A stretch of 8,329 bases of DNA from Syntrophobacterales bacterium (GTDB lineage Bacteria > Desulfobacterota > Syntrophobacteria > BM002), in contig JAUVTM010000079.1 of assembly GCA_030601545.1 (NCBI GenBank), forward strand, positions 1 through 8,329. The letters run 5' to 3'. The position numbers and the translations under genes were made by a program. A model generated the notes under the pieces. The model saw nothing but the letters and a program-made list of their open reading frames with translations. It had not been told where the DNA came from and did not search any database. Positions 1 to 6,638 of the stretch are shown here, one piece after another (position 1 is the stretch's first letter; every line of letters starts with the position of its first letter).

Positions 1-101
1 GAAAAGCAGTAATCATGCCAGGAATAGTAACTTTAAAATATATGTAATATTAAATAGTTGTAGATGAGATGTAAATTTAACCCTGGGAAGAGTATGCCAT
101 T

Positions 102-121
102 TTGGAATGACACTATTCCAA
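102..121. promoter_or_regulatory. 20-bp palindrome upstream of hcp, possible operator
   Basis: Perfect inverted repeat TTGGAAT-N6-ATTCCAA with 7-bp arms. The symmetry continues imperfectly outward to 97-126, where 10 of 12 arm positions match. It lies in AT-rich non-coding DNA about 100 bp upstream of the predicted hcp -10 element. Its size and symmetry fit a dimeric repressor or activator site, but the sequence is not a consensus I can assign to a named regulator. The operator role is inference. Confidence 0.4.
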
Positions 122-156
122 TTTGGTTGAATGGACTCTCAACTTTTTTTTATTCT

Positions 157-170
157 TTGACTTAGATCAA
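157..170 (+). promoter_or_regulatory. FNR/CRP-family binding box upstream of hcp
   Basis: The sequence TTGAC-TTAG-ATCAA differs from the FNR consensus TTGAT-N4-ATCAA at one position. hcp genes are commonly controlled by CRP/FNR-family regulators (FNR in enterobacteria, HcpR in many anaerobes), so the position makes sense. Its centre (163.5) is about 56 bp upstream of the start site expected from the -10 at 208-213, near the class I activator position. Whether the regulator is FNR, HcpR or another family member cannot be told from the site alone. Confidence 0.55.
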
Positions 171-207
171 TGGCGGTGCCAATCTGATTTATTATGGTTA
201 CAATGAA

Positions 208-213
208 TATAAT
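208..213 (+). promoter_or_regulatory. -10 element of the predicted hcp promoter
   Basis: A perfect TATAAT hexamer in the AT-rich leader, placing transcription start near 219-221 and giving a leader of about 65 nt. No good -35 hexamer is found 16-18 bp upstream (TGATTT at 185-190 is poor), which fits an activator-dependent promoter driven from the box at 157-170. Confidence 0.5.
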
Positions 214-273
214 CGGAGAGTGAAAAACTGGCTTCAAGGTTTAGATGATTGAACTATCGACAAAGAGTTAGAA

Positions 274-280
274 AAGGAGG
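274..280 (+). promoter_or_regulatory. strong ribosome binding site of hcp
   Basis: AAGGAGG, a full Shine-Dalgarno match, lies 6 nt before the ATG at 287 and fixes the hcp start codon. Confidence 0.85.
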
Positions 281-286
281 AAGTCT

Positions 287-1915
287 ATGTTTTGTTACCA
301 ATGTGAGCAAACGGCCAAAGGCGAGGGATGCACCAAGATAGGTGTTTGTGGAAAGGAGCCGGAAGTTGCTGCCCTTCAGGATCTACTCATCTACGCTGTT
401 ATAGGGTTATCCCAGTATGCGGTGGAGGGGAGGAAGGTGGGGATCAACGAGCGGGATGTCAATGTCTTCACCTGTGAAGCCACTTTCTCTACCTTGACCA
501 ATGTGGATTTCGACCCTGACCGCTTCGTGGCGTTGATCAACCAGACCGTAGAAAAGCGGGAACAGCTAAAGGAGAAAGTCAAGGCTGCAGGCGGCAACGT
601 GGACATTCCTGAAGGGCCTGCCACTTTCAAGCCGGAATCCACTTTGGATGGATTGGTTCAACAGGCTGAGGCTGTTGGCATCAGCTCCTATCCCAGTGCC
701 AATCCTGACATTCTTTCCCTGAAGCACATTTTGCTTTTCGGTCTTAAGGGCGTAGCAGCCTACGCTGATCATGCTCAGATTCTCGGGCAGGAGGATGATG
801 CGGTCTATAGTTTTGTCCACGAAGGTCTGGCTGCCATCTACAGGGAGGATTTGGGCCTCGAGGATTGGATTGGCCTGGTACTGAAGTGCGGTGAGGTCAA
901 CCTGAGGACCATGGAACTCTTGGATGCCGGAAACACCGGAACCTACGGCCACCCGGTGCCAACCAAGGTTCCCCTGGGTGCGAAGAAAGGAAAAGCCATC
1001 TTGGTCTCGGGACATGACCTCAAGGATCTGGAGGAAATTCTCAAGCAAGCAGAGGGCAAGGGTATCAACGTTTACACCCACGGTGAGATGCTTCCCTGTC
1101 ATGGCTACCCCGAGTTAAAGAAATATGAGCATTTTTACGGCCATTATGGCACGGCCTGGCAGAATCAGGGCAGGGAGTTTTCCCAATTTCCCGGCTCCAT
1201 CTTGATGACTACCAATTGTATCCAGAAACCAAAAGACCTGTACAGGAACAACATCTTCACCTGCGGCCTGGTTGGCTGGCCTGGAATTTCCCATATATCC
1301 GACCGCAATTTTCAGCCGGTCATCGATCGAGCCCTTGCCCTGCCCGGCTTCCAGGAGGATGTGAACGGCCGCGAAGTCATGGTGGGTTTTGGAAGAAATG
1401 CGGTTCTGGGCGTGGCGGACAAGATAATCGAGGCGGTAAAGGGTGGCGCTATCCGTCACTTCTTTCTGGTGGCAGGCTGCGACGGAGCCAAACCCGGGCG
1501 GAACTACTATACCGAGTTCGTGGAAAAGGTGCCTGAAGACTGCGTGGTTCTTACCCTGGCCTGCGGTAAGTTCCGCTTCTTCGACATGGACCTGGGCGAC
1601 ATCGGCGGCATCCCGAGATTGCTGGACGTGGGCCAGTGCAACGATGCCTTCTCCGCAATCCAGATTGCCATGGCCCTGGCCCAGGCATTCAACGTCGAGG
1701 TGAACGAACTGCCCCTCTCAATGATCATTTCCTGGTATGAGCAGAAGGCGGTGGCCATTCTACTGACCCTGCTGCACCTGGGGATCAAGGACATTCGGCT
1801 CGGGCCATCGCTGCCGGCCTTTATCTCACCCAATGTGCTCGATGTGCTGGTCAAAAACTTCGACATCAAGCCCATCACCACGGCGGACGAAGATCTGAAG
1901 GCCATTTTGGGATAA
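287..1915 (+). CDS. hcp: hybrid cluster protein Hcp (hydroxylamine / nitric oxide reductase)
   Basis: Cytoplasmic iron-sulfur enzyme of 542 residues, close to the Desulfovibrio form (about 550). Hcp reduces hydroxylamine to ammonia in vitro and is regarded as a nitric oxide reductase and nitrosative-stress enzyme. The N-terminal cluster motif is C3-x2-C6-x8-C15-x5-C21, the [4Fe-4S] arrangement of anaerobes and not the wider [2Fe-2S] spacing of E. coli. All expected hybrid-cluster ligands are seen: H243, E267, C311, C398 (the persulfide position), C426, C451 and E485, with K487 next to it. Their spacing parallels the Desulfovibrio enzyme (H244, E268, C312, C406, C434, C459, E494). The ATG follows a full Shine-Dalgarno; the stop is TAA. 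No hcr reductase gene follows, so the electron donor is open; the ferredoxin gene 264 nt downstream is a candidate. Likely regulated by the FNR/HcpR-type box upstream. The gene looks intact. Confidence 0.96.
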   Translation: MFCYQCEQTAKGEGCTKIGVCGKEPEVAALQDLLIYAVIGLSQYAVEGRKVGINERDVNVFTCEATFSTLTNVDFDPDRFVALINQTVEKREQLKEKVKAAGGNVDIPEGPATFKPESTLDGLVQQAEAVGISSYPSANPDILSLKHILLFGLKGVAAYADHAQILGQEDDAVYSFVHEGLAAIYREDLGLEDWIGLVLKCGEVNLRTMELLDAGNTGTYGHPVPTKVPLGAKKGKAILVSGHDLKDLEEILKQAEGKGINVYTHGEMLPCHGYPELKKYEHFYGHYGTAWQNQGREFSQFPGSILMTTNCIQKPKDLYRNNIFTCGLVGWPGISHISDRNFQPVIDRALALPGFQEDVNGREVMVGFGRNAVLGVADKIIEAVKGGAIRHFFLVAGCDGAKPGRNYYTEFVEKVPEDCVVLTLACGKFRFFDMDLGDIGGIPRLLDVGQCNDAFSAIQIAMALAQAFNVEVNELPLSMIISWYEQKAVAILLTLLHLGIKDIRLGPSLPAFISPNVLDVLVKNFDIKPITTADEDLKAILG

Positions 1916-1931
1916 ACGAAATTGTTTTTAC

Positions 1932-1952
1932 GGGAGGGGGTAAACCCCTCCC
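1932..1952 (+). terminator. G+C hairpin just after hcp, possible terminator
   Basis: An 8-bp perfect stem (GGGAGGGG at 1932-1939 with CCCCTCCC at 1945-1952) and a 5-nt loop start 17 nt after the hcp stop codon. The position is right for transcription termination or mRNA 3'-end protection, but the hairpin is not followed by a T-run, so it is not a canonical intrinsic terminator. Confidence 0.45.
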
Positions 1953-1987
1953 CCACATCACATAAAGTTAGCACAAAAGCAATACAC

Positions 1988-2027
1988 GTAGGTCGGGTGG
2001 TTTCCGCCTCGGCGGAGTTCACCCGAC
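1988..2027 (+). repeat. REP-like hairpin A (GTAG head, GTCGGGTG stem)
   Basis: GTAG at 1988-1991 is followed by a compound hairpin: outer stem GTCGGGTG (1992-1999) with CACCCGAC (2020-2027), inner stem TCCGCC (2003-2008) with GGCGGA (2011-2016). A GTAG-type tetranucleotide 5' of an imperfect hairpin is the known layout of REP elements moved by RAYT (REP-associated tyrosine transposase) proteins. + orientation, and the first half of an inverted pair with copy B. Confidence 0.75.
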
Positions 2028-2046
2028 AATTGAGGTAAATCCCCCG

Positions 2047-2101
2047 TTTTGTCGGATCAATCCCGCTAAAGCGGGACTAACGCGGGAACGATCCGACCTA
2101 C
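2047..2101 (-). repeat. REP-like hairpin B (GTAG head, GTCGGATC stem)
   Basis: On the - strand this begins with GTAG (complement of 2098-2101), then an 8-bp outer stem (GTCGGATC at 2051-2058 with GATCCGAC at 2090-2097) and an inner stem TCCCGC (2061-2066) with GCGGGA (2071-2076). Its reverse complement matches copy D (7836-7890) at 54 of 55 positions, the single difference lying in the inner loop. It faces copy A, so the A-B block is bounded by GTAGGTCGG at 1988 and CCGACCTAC ending at 2101. Confidence 0.85.
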
Positions 2102-2133
2102 GATCTACTTTAGCCAACCTAAAGACGATCATT

Positions 2134-2153
2134 GTAGGGGCGGGTTCCCGCCC
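2134..2153 (+). repeat. REP-like hairpin, third subtype (GTAG + GGGCGGG palindrome)
   Basis: GTAG at 2134-2137 precedes a perfect palindrome, GGGCGGG-TT-CCCGCCC (2138-2153). It shares the GTAG head with the other copies but has an unrelated stem. It sits 26 nt before the ferredoxin start codon, so it may fold in the ferredoxin leader or mark the end of an upstream transcript. Confidence 0.65.
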
Positions 2154-2179
2154 GGATAAAAAGCCGAGGTTGATAGGAA

Positions 2180-2374
2180 ATGGCCCGAAGAGTGAGTGTT
2201 GACCAGGATGAATGCATTGGCTGTGGTACCTGCGAAGGAATTTGCCCCGAGGTTTTTCAACTCAATGAGGAAACAGAAAAGTCAGAGGTAATCAAGCCGG
2301 AGGGTGGCCCCGAGGATCTTATTGAAGAAGCCATTGATTCATGTCCGATGGAAGCCATCCACTGGGAAGGGTAA
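2180..2374 (+). CDS. small single-cluster [4Fe-4S] ferredoxin
   Basis: A 64-residue acidic, soluble, low-potential electron carrier. The cysteines are C12, C15, C18 and C22 (C-x2-C-x2-C-x3-C-P) and C55 in S-C-P near the C-terminus. This resembles Desulfovibrio gigas ferredoxin, where the first three and the last cysteine bind the cluster. In D. gigas the cysteine equivalent to C22 forms a disulfide with a second cysteine, but here that partner position is Leu47, so C22 is unpaired. There is one cluster only: the second half of a 2[4Fe-4S] ferredoxin is missing. The ATG is preceded by GAGGT at 2166-2170 (9-nt spacing) and AGGA at 2175-2178 (too close). The gene stands alone between repeat blocks, 264 nt after hcp and 356 nt before narG. 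A role as electron donor to Hcp is possible but is only inferred from position. Confidence 0.9.
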   Translation: MARRVSVDQDECIGCGTCEGICPEVFQLNEETEKSEVIKPEGGPEDLIEEAIDSCPMEAIHWEG

Positions 2375-2444
2375 ACCCTGTAAATCCCAGGCGGTGGTGT
2401 TCGGTCAACTTATTGGCCGCATAAGCGAGGGAGCTGCCATGGTC

Positions 2445-2482
2445 GTCGGGTGAACCCGCTGTCGAGGAACCACCCGACCTAC
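2445..2482 (-). repeat. REP-like hairpin C (GTAG head, GTCGGGTG stem)
   Basis: On the - strand it starts with GTAG (complement of 2479-2482) followed by the same 8-bp outer stem as copy A: GTCGGGTG at 2445-2452 and CACCCGAC at 2471-2478. The inner part has diverged from copy A and no longer forms a perfect inner stem. It lies 70 nt after the ferredoxin stop. Confidence 0.75.
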
Positions 2483-2506
2483 GCTGAACTAGTAATGAGA
2501 AATATT

Positions 2507-2546
2507 GTAGGTCGGATCGTTCCCGCGCTAGCGGGGTTGATCCGAC
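2507..2546 (+). repeat. REP-like hairpin E (short form of the GTCGGATC subtype)
   Basis: GTAG at 2507-2510, outer stem GTCGGATC (2511-2518) with GATCCGAC (2539-2546), inner stem CCCGC (2522-2526) with GCGGG (2531-2535). It matches copies B and D but lacks about 11 nt, one of their two CCCGC-containing segments. It points away from copy C, so the two GTAG heads face each other across 2479-2510. Confidence 0.8.
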
Positions 2547-2719
2547 TAAACGAATTATGCACCTGTGAGAACCGGTTTCAAACATCTTATCGCGACTACC
2601 ACTCTGAAAACGACTTTCCAATTTCAGCTGACCAATTTTCTGTGTATGTCCTGTCCCACTAGATAGCATAGCCCATTAGCTGTTGACCCCTAATAAATAG
2701 AAGGTTTTCCGACTGAAAT

Positions 2720-2725
2720 GGAGGG
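2720..2725 (+). promoter_or_regulatory. ribosome binding site of narG
   Basis: GGAGGG, 5 nt before the ATG at 2731. It supports that start over downstream in-frame alternatives. Confidence 0.8.
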
Positions 2726-2730
2726 AACCC

Positions 2731-5700
2731 ATGGCCAAGAAGAAACTGTTGTCATCTCTTCGATTCCTCCGACCTCGCCATGAGGGGCAATCCTGCCAAA
2801 AGGAACGGGTAGCTGCTGGCTGGGCTGAGGTCCGTTGTGGTGAGAGGGACTGGGAGGATTTCTACCGGAGAAGATGGCAGTATGACAAGAAGGTCCGCTC
2901 CACCCACGGAGTCAATTGCACCGGATCCTGCTCGTGGGATGTGTACGTCAAGGACGGGATTATCGTCTGGGAAACCCAGAGGGGTGACTACCCCAGTTGC
3001 GGACCCGATCTCCCCGATCACGAGCCCCGGGGTTGCCCCCGAGGTGCTACCTTTTCCTGGTACACCTACAGCCCCGTTCGGCTGAAGTATCCTTATATAC
3101 GCTCCGTCTTGTTGGAGATGTGGCGGGATGCGCTCAAAGCACAGGCTGATCCTGTGGCCGCCTGGCAGAGCATTGTGGCAGACGAGAAGAAAAGGAGACA
3201 GTATCAACAAGCGCGGGGCAAGGGTGGCTTCGTTCGGGTTACCTGGGACGAAGCGGCTACGCTCATCGCCGCTTCCACTGTTCACACCATTAAGGAGTAT
3301 GGACCTGAGAGGATTTTCGGTTTTACCCCGATCCCAGCCATGTCCATGGTCTGTTATGCCTCCGGCGCTCGGTTTCTCTCGCTTATCGGCGCTCCCCTTA
3401 TCAGTTTCTACGACTGGTACTGTGACCTGCCGCCTGCCTCTCCCCAAATCTGGGGCGAACAGACCGATGTCCCAGAAAGCGCGGATTGGTACGAGTCCAC
3501 CTACATGATTGTCTGGGGCAGCAATTTGCCCATGACCCGTACCCCTGACGCCCACTTCTTTACTGAGGCACGCTACCGGGGCGCCAAAGTTGTGGCGGTG
3601 GCGCCGGATTACGCTGAATATGTGAAGTTCGCCGACACCTGGCTTCCGGCCAAGGCGGGCACCGATTCCGCCCTTGCCATGGCCATGACCTTTGTGGTCT
3701 TCAAAGAATTCTATCTTGACCGACAGTCCGAATATTTCACTTCCTACGCCAAAGCATTTACCGACCTTCCCTTTGCAGTGGTCTTGAAACCGAACGGAGA
3801 CCAGCATGTTTCCGAGCGGTTTCTACGGGCTTCAGATCTGGATATCGACCAAAACAACGCGGAATGGAAAACTCTTTACTACGACGCCAAAAGCAAGAGC
3901 TTCGTTGTTCCCAACGGCAGTATTGGTTTTCGTTGGAACGAGGAAGGACGTTGGAACCTGCATCAGCAAGATTCGGCTAGTGGGGCTGCGGTGGATCCCC
4001 TGTTGAGTTTTGCTGAGGAGAATGACGGCTGGCTTTCAGTGGGACTTCCTTTGTTCGAGTTCCAGGGGGCCAGCACAAAGGTCGGCAAGGTCCCGGTGAA
4101 GAAGATTAATCGGCACGGTGAGGAGATCCTGGTGACCACGGTTTTTGATCTCATGGCCGCCAATCTCGGGGTGGATAGGGGTCAGGGCGGCGAGGTCGCC
4201 CAGGACTACGATGATTCCAAACCCTACACGCCTGCCTGGCAAGAAGGGATAACAGGTGTCCCCAAAGATGATGTTGTTCGTGTGGCCCGGGAATTTGCCG
4301 AAAATGCCGAAAAAACCAAGGGAAAATCCATGATTTTCCTCGGTGCCGGCGTTAATCACTGGTACCACAATGACATAACCTATCGGGCTATCCTGAACCT
4401 CACCACCCTCTGCGGTTGTCAGGGGGTGAACGGAGGAGGTTGGGCCCACTATGTTGGTCAGGAAAAACTTCGCCCCCAAGCATCCTGGGCTGCCATTGCT
4501 TTTGGGCTGGATTGGCGGAGGCCTCCCCGACAACAAAATGGAACTTCATTTTATTATTTTGCCACGGACCAGTATCGTTACGAGACTTTCGACGCCAAGC
4601 ACATCGCCTCTCCCCTGGCCGAGACTGTGGTGGACAAACACCTGGCTGATTATAATGTCATTGCCGCAAGGCTTGGCTGGCTACCGTCCTATCCCCAGTT
4701 CAATCGAAACCCGTTGGATCTCTGTAGGGAAGCATCGGAGAGCGGAGCTAGCTCGGACGAAGAGATCATCTCTTATGTGGTGGACAAACTGAAGAAGGGC
4801 GAAGTTTCGTTCGCTCTTGAGGATCCGGACAGTCCAGAAAATTGGCCTCGACTTCTTTTTCTTTGGCGGGCAAACCTTCTGGGCGCAAGCGGTAAGGGCC
4901 ACGAGTATTTTCTCAAACATCTCTTGGGAACCGACAATGCGGTGCTCAACAAAGAGGGTGAGAACAAGCCGGAGGAGATACAGTGGAGAGATCCGGCTCC
5001 CGAAGGCAAGCTGGATCTCCTGGTCACCCTAGAACTCCGGATGTCCACCAGCGCCATGTACTCGGACGTGGCCCTGCCGGCAGCCTCCTGGTATGAGATG
5101 CACGATCTCAGCACCACAGATCTGCATTCCTTTATCCATCCTTTCAACCCGGCCATTGATCCTCCCTGGGAGACCAGGACCAATTGGGATCAGTTCAAGA
5201 CTATTGCTGAGAAGTTTTCGGAACTTGCTGCAAACCATCTTGGAGAACAGAAGGATTTGGTTGCTACCCCCCTACTCCACGATTCACCCGGTGAAATTGC
5301 CCAACCGACCGTCAAGGATTGGAAGAAAGGAGAAGTGGAGCCGATACCGGGTAAGACCATGCCGAACCTCTCCGTGGTCACAAGAGATTACCCCAATACT
5401 TACAAAATGATGACAGCCCTGGGACCTTTGATCGCCAATGTGGGCATAGGCTCTAAGGGAATTACCTGGAAGTCAGATCAAGAATACGAGGAGCTAAAAG
5501 AAAAGCTCGGAACGGTCGCAGGTTCCGGCATGACGCAGGGAATGCCGGAGTTGAAAACGGGCAAACAAGTGGCTGAAGCGATCCTGTTGCTGGCCCCAGA
5601 GACCAATGGACGCACCGCGGTCAAAGCATGGGGCGGCTTAGAGAAGAAGACAGGGCTTAGCCTTGCCCATCTGAGTAAGGATAGAGAGGGAGAGAAGATG

Positions 5701-6423
5701 AGCTTCGCGGACCTGGATGCACGACCGCGCAAGATTATCACCAGCCCCATCTGGAGCGGTATCGAGTCTGAGGACCGAATGTATTCTCCCTTCGTCATCA
5801 ACATAGAGGAGAAAGTTCCCTTCCGAACCCTCACGGGGCGGGCTCAATTCTACCAGGACCATGAGTGGATGCTGGCTTTTGGTGAAGGACTGCCGCTCTT
5901 TCGGCCCCCACTGGATATGCAAGCGCTCGGCTCAACAGAGGTAACTCGCCCAGAGAGCAAAGAGATCGTTCTGAACTACCTTACCCCGCACTCCAAGTGG
6001 TCAATTCACAGTACCTACTCGGATACCCTCATAATGCTGACCCTATTTCGCGGCGGTGAAGCCATTTGGATCAATGACGAGGATGCAGCTTCCATTGAGG
6101 TCGAAGACAATGACTGGCTCGAGTGCTTTAATGTCAATGGGGTAGTGATGGCCAAGGCGGTGGTAAGTCACCGGATCCCCCGCGGAAAAGCATTCATGTA
6201 CCACGCTCAGGAGAGAATGATCAACACTCCAGGCTCAAAGCTTTCTGGGAAACGAGGCGGGACTCACAATAGTGTTACTCGCATCCTGGTGAAGCCGACT
6301 CAGATGATCGGTGGGTATGCGCAACTGAGTTACGGTTTCAACTATTACGGACCAACTGGTGCTCAACGCGATGAGGTGATCGTGGTCCGAAAGGCAGGAA
6401 AGGTGGACTGGTATGAAGATTAA
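2731..6423 (+). CDS. narG: respiratory nitrate reductase alpha subunit NarG
   Basis: Catalytic molybdenum subunit of 1230 residues (E. coli NarG 1247). It reduces nitrate to nitrite at a Mo-bis-MGD centre, with electrons arriving from quinol through NarI and NarH. The FS0 cluster motif H59-x3-C63-x3-C67-x34-C102 has the same spacing as E. coli. The molybdenum ligand is D228 in the conserved Y-D-W-Y segment (E. coli Asp222), followed by the conserved D-L-P-P-A-S-P stretch. The C-terminal G-K-R-G-G-x-H-N-S-V-T-R and G-G-Y-A-Q-L regions are also conserved. The N-terminus shows no twin-arginine export motif, which fits the cytoplasm-facing form. The ATG follows GGAGGG. The last 11 nt (6413-6423, stop TAA) overlap the start of narH, so the two are translated as one operon. 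An additional cysteine, C90, sits between the FS0 ligands C67 and C102 where E. coli has Thr. The gene is intact. Confidence 0.97.
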   Translation: MAKKKLLSSLRFLRPRHEGQSCQKERVAAGWAEVRCGERDWEDFYRRRWQYDKKVRSTHGVNCTGSCSWDVYVKDGIIVWETQRGDYPSCGPDLPDHEPRGCPRGATFSWYTYSPVRLKYPYIRSVLLEMWRDALKAQADPVAAWQSIVADEKKRRQYQQARGKGGFVRVTWDEAATLIAASTVHTIKEYGPERIFGFTPIPAMSMVCYASGARFLSLIGAPLISFYDWYCDLPPASPQIWGEQTDVPESADWYESTYMIVWGSNLPMTRTPDAHFFTEARYRGAKVVAVAPDYAEYVKFADTWLPAKAGTDSALAMAMTFVVFKEFYLDRQSEYFTSYAKAFTDLPFAVVLKPNGDQHVSERFLRASDLDIDQNNAEWKTLYYDAKSKSFVVPNGSIGFRWNEEGRWNLHQQDSASGAAVDPLLSFAEENDGWLSVGLPLFEFQGASTKVGKVPVKKINRHGEEILVTTVFDLMAANLGVDRGQGGEVAQDYDDSKPYTPAWQEGITGVPKDDVVRVAREFAENAEKTKGKSMIFLGAGVNHWYHNDITYRAILNLTTLCGCQGVNGGGWAHYVGQEKLRPQASWAAIAFGLDWRRPPRQQNGTSFYYFATDQYRYETFDAKHIASPLAETVVDKHLADYNVIAARLGWLPSYPQFNRNPLDLCREASESGASSDEEIISYVVDKLKKGEVSFALEDPDSPENWPRLLFLWRANLLGASGKGHEYFLKHLLGTDNAVLNKEGENKPEEIQWRDPAPEGKLDLLVTLELRMSTSAMYSDVALPAASWYEMHDLSTTDLHSFIHPFNPAIDPPWETRTNWDQFKTIAEKFSELAANHLGEQKDLVATPLLHDSPGEIAQPTVKDWKKGEVEPIPGKTMPNLSVVTRDYPNTYKMMTALGPLIANVGIGSKGITWKSDQEYEELKEKLGTVAGSGMTQGMPELKTGKQVAEAILLLAPETNGRTAVKAWGGLEKKTGLSLAHLSKDREGEKMSFADLDARPRKIITSPIWSGIESEDRMYSPFVINIEEKVPFRTLTGRAQFYQDHEWMLAFGEGLPLFRPPLDMQALGSTEVTRPESKEIVLNYLTPHSKWSIHSTYSDTLIMLTLFRGGEAIWINDEDAASIEVEDNDWLECFNVNGVVMAKAVVSHRIPRGKAFMYHAQERMINTPGSKLSGKRGGTHNSVTRILVKPTQMIGGYAQLSYGFNYYGPTGAQRDEVIVVRKAGKVDWYED

Positions 6424-6622
6424 AGCACAAATCGCCATGGTCTTGAATCTGGACAAATGTCTCGGCTGCCACACCTGCAGCATTCCCTGCAAGAACGTCT
6501 GGACCAACAGGAGTGGCGCCGAGTACATCTGGTTTAACAACGTGGAGACCAAACCGGGGATCGGCTATCCCAAGAAATGGGAAGATCAGACCCTGCACAA
6601 GGGCGGTTGGGAGATGGGGTGA
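6413..6622 (+). CDS. NarH N-terminal fragment before the TGA
   Basis: If the TGA terminates translation, the product is 69 residues. It keeps only the first cysteine group (C16, C19, C22, C26) and the G-I-G-Y-P and G-G-W segments. In NarH these cysteines contribute to two clusters whose other ligands lie in the C-terminal half, so this piece cannot hold a complete NarH cluster set and would not be expected to work alone. Confidence 0.6.
   Translation: MKIKAQIAMVLNLDKCLGCHTCSIPCKNVWTNRSGAEYIWFNNVETKPGIGYPKKWEDQTLHKGGWEMG
6620..6622 (+). other. in-frame TGA at narH codon 70
   Basis: The codons read ...GAG ATG GGG TGA AAG CTC... Aligned from the conserved segment to its right (K-L-x-x-R-x-G-x-R), this codon falls on a glycine in E. 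coli NarH (N-G-K-L). A single G-to-T change turns GGA (Gly) into TGA. The frame is the same on both sides (start 6413, next open segment from 6623). All other complete genes in the window end in TAA and contain no internal TGA, so a general reassignment of TGA is unlikely. Confidence 0.9.
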
Positions 6623-6638
6623 AAGCTCAGTCTTCGCG

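Larger units (their letters stand above)
2375..2730. other. 356-nt gap between ferredoxin and narG; two repeats, no gene
   Basis: The stretch holds repeat hairpins C (2445-2482) and E (2507-2546). Open frames across it are short and overlap the repeats, with no recognisable protein. The last 180 nt before narG should contain its promoter, but I find only weak candidates: TTGACC at 2683-2688 has no good -10 at the right distance. No clear FNR or NarL site was found by eye. Confidence 0.6.

Noticed and set aside
566..1102. 178-codon open frame on the - strand inside hcp
   Set aside because: Fully covered by hcp, which has all its ligands conserved; no recognisable protein or ribosome binding site supports the antisense frame.
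1988..2546. CRISPR array
   Set aside because: The repeats alternate in orientation, are themselves long hairpins of different subtypes, and are not separated by regular spacers.
2450..2662. 70-codon open frame on the + strand between ferredoxin and narG
   Set aside because: It runs through repeat hairpins C and E and encodes no recognisable protein; it has no Shine-Dalgarno sequence.
2675..2694. ATTAG-N10-CTAAT inverted repeat and TTGACC upstream of narG as an operator or FNR half-site
   Set aside because: The arms are only 5 bp, the FNR match is limited to one half, and no fitting -10 is found, so chance is a sufficient explanation.
2752..3807. 351-codon open frame on the - strand opposite the 5' part of narG
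   Set aside because: It lies wholly inside the clearly recognised narG gene, and its translation shows no recognisable domain. It is an antisense shadow of G+C-rich coding sequence.
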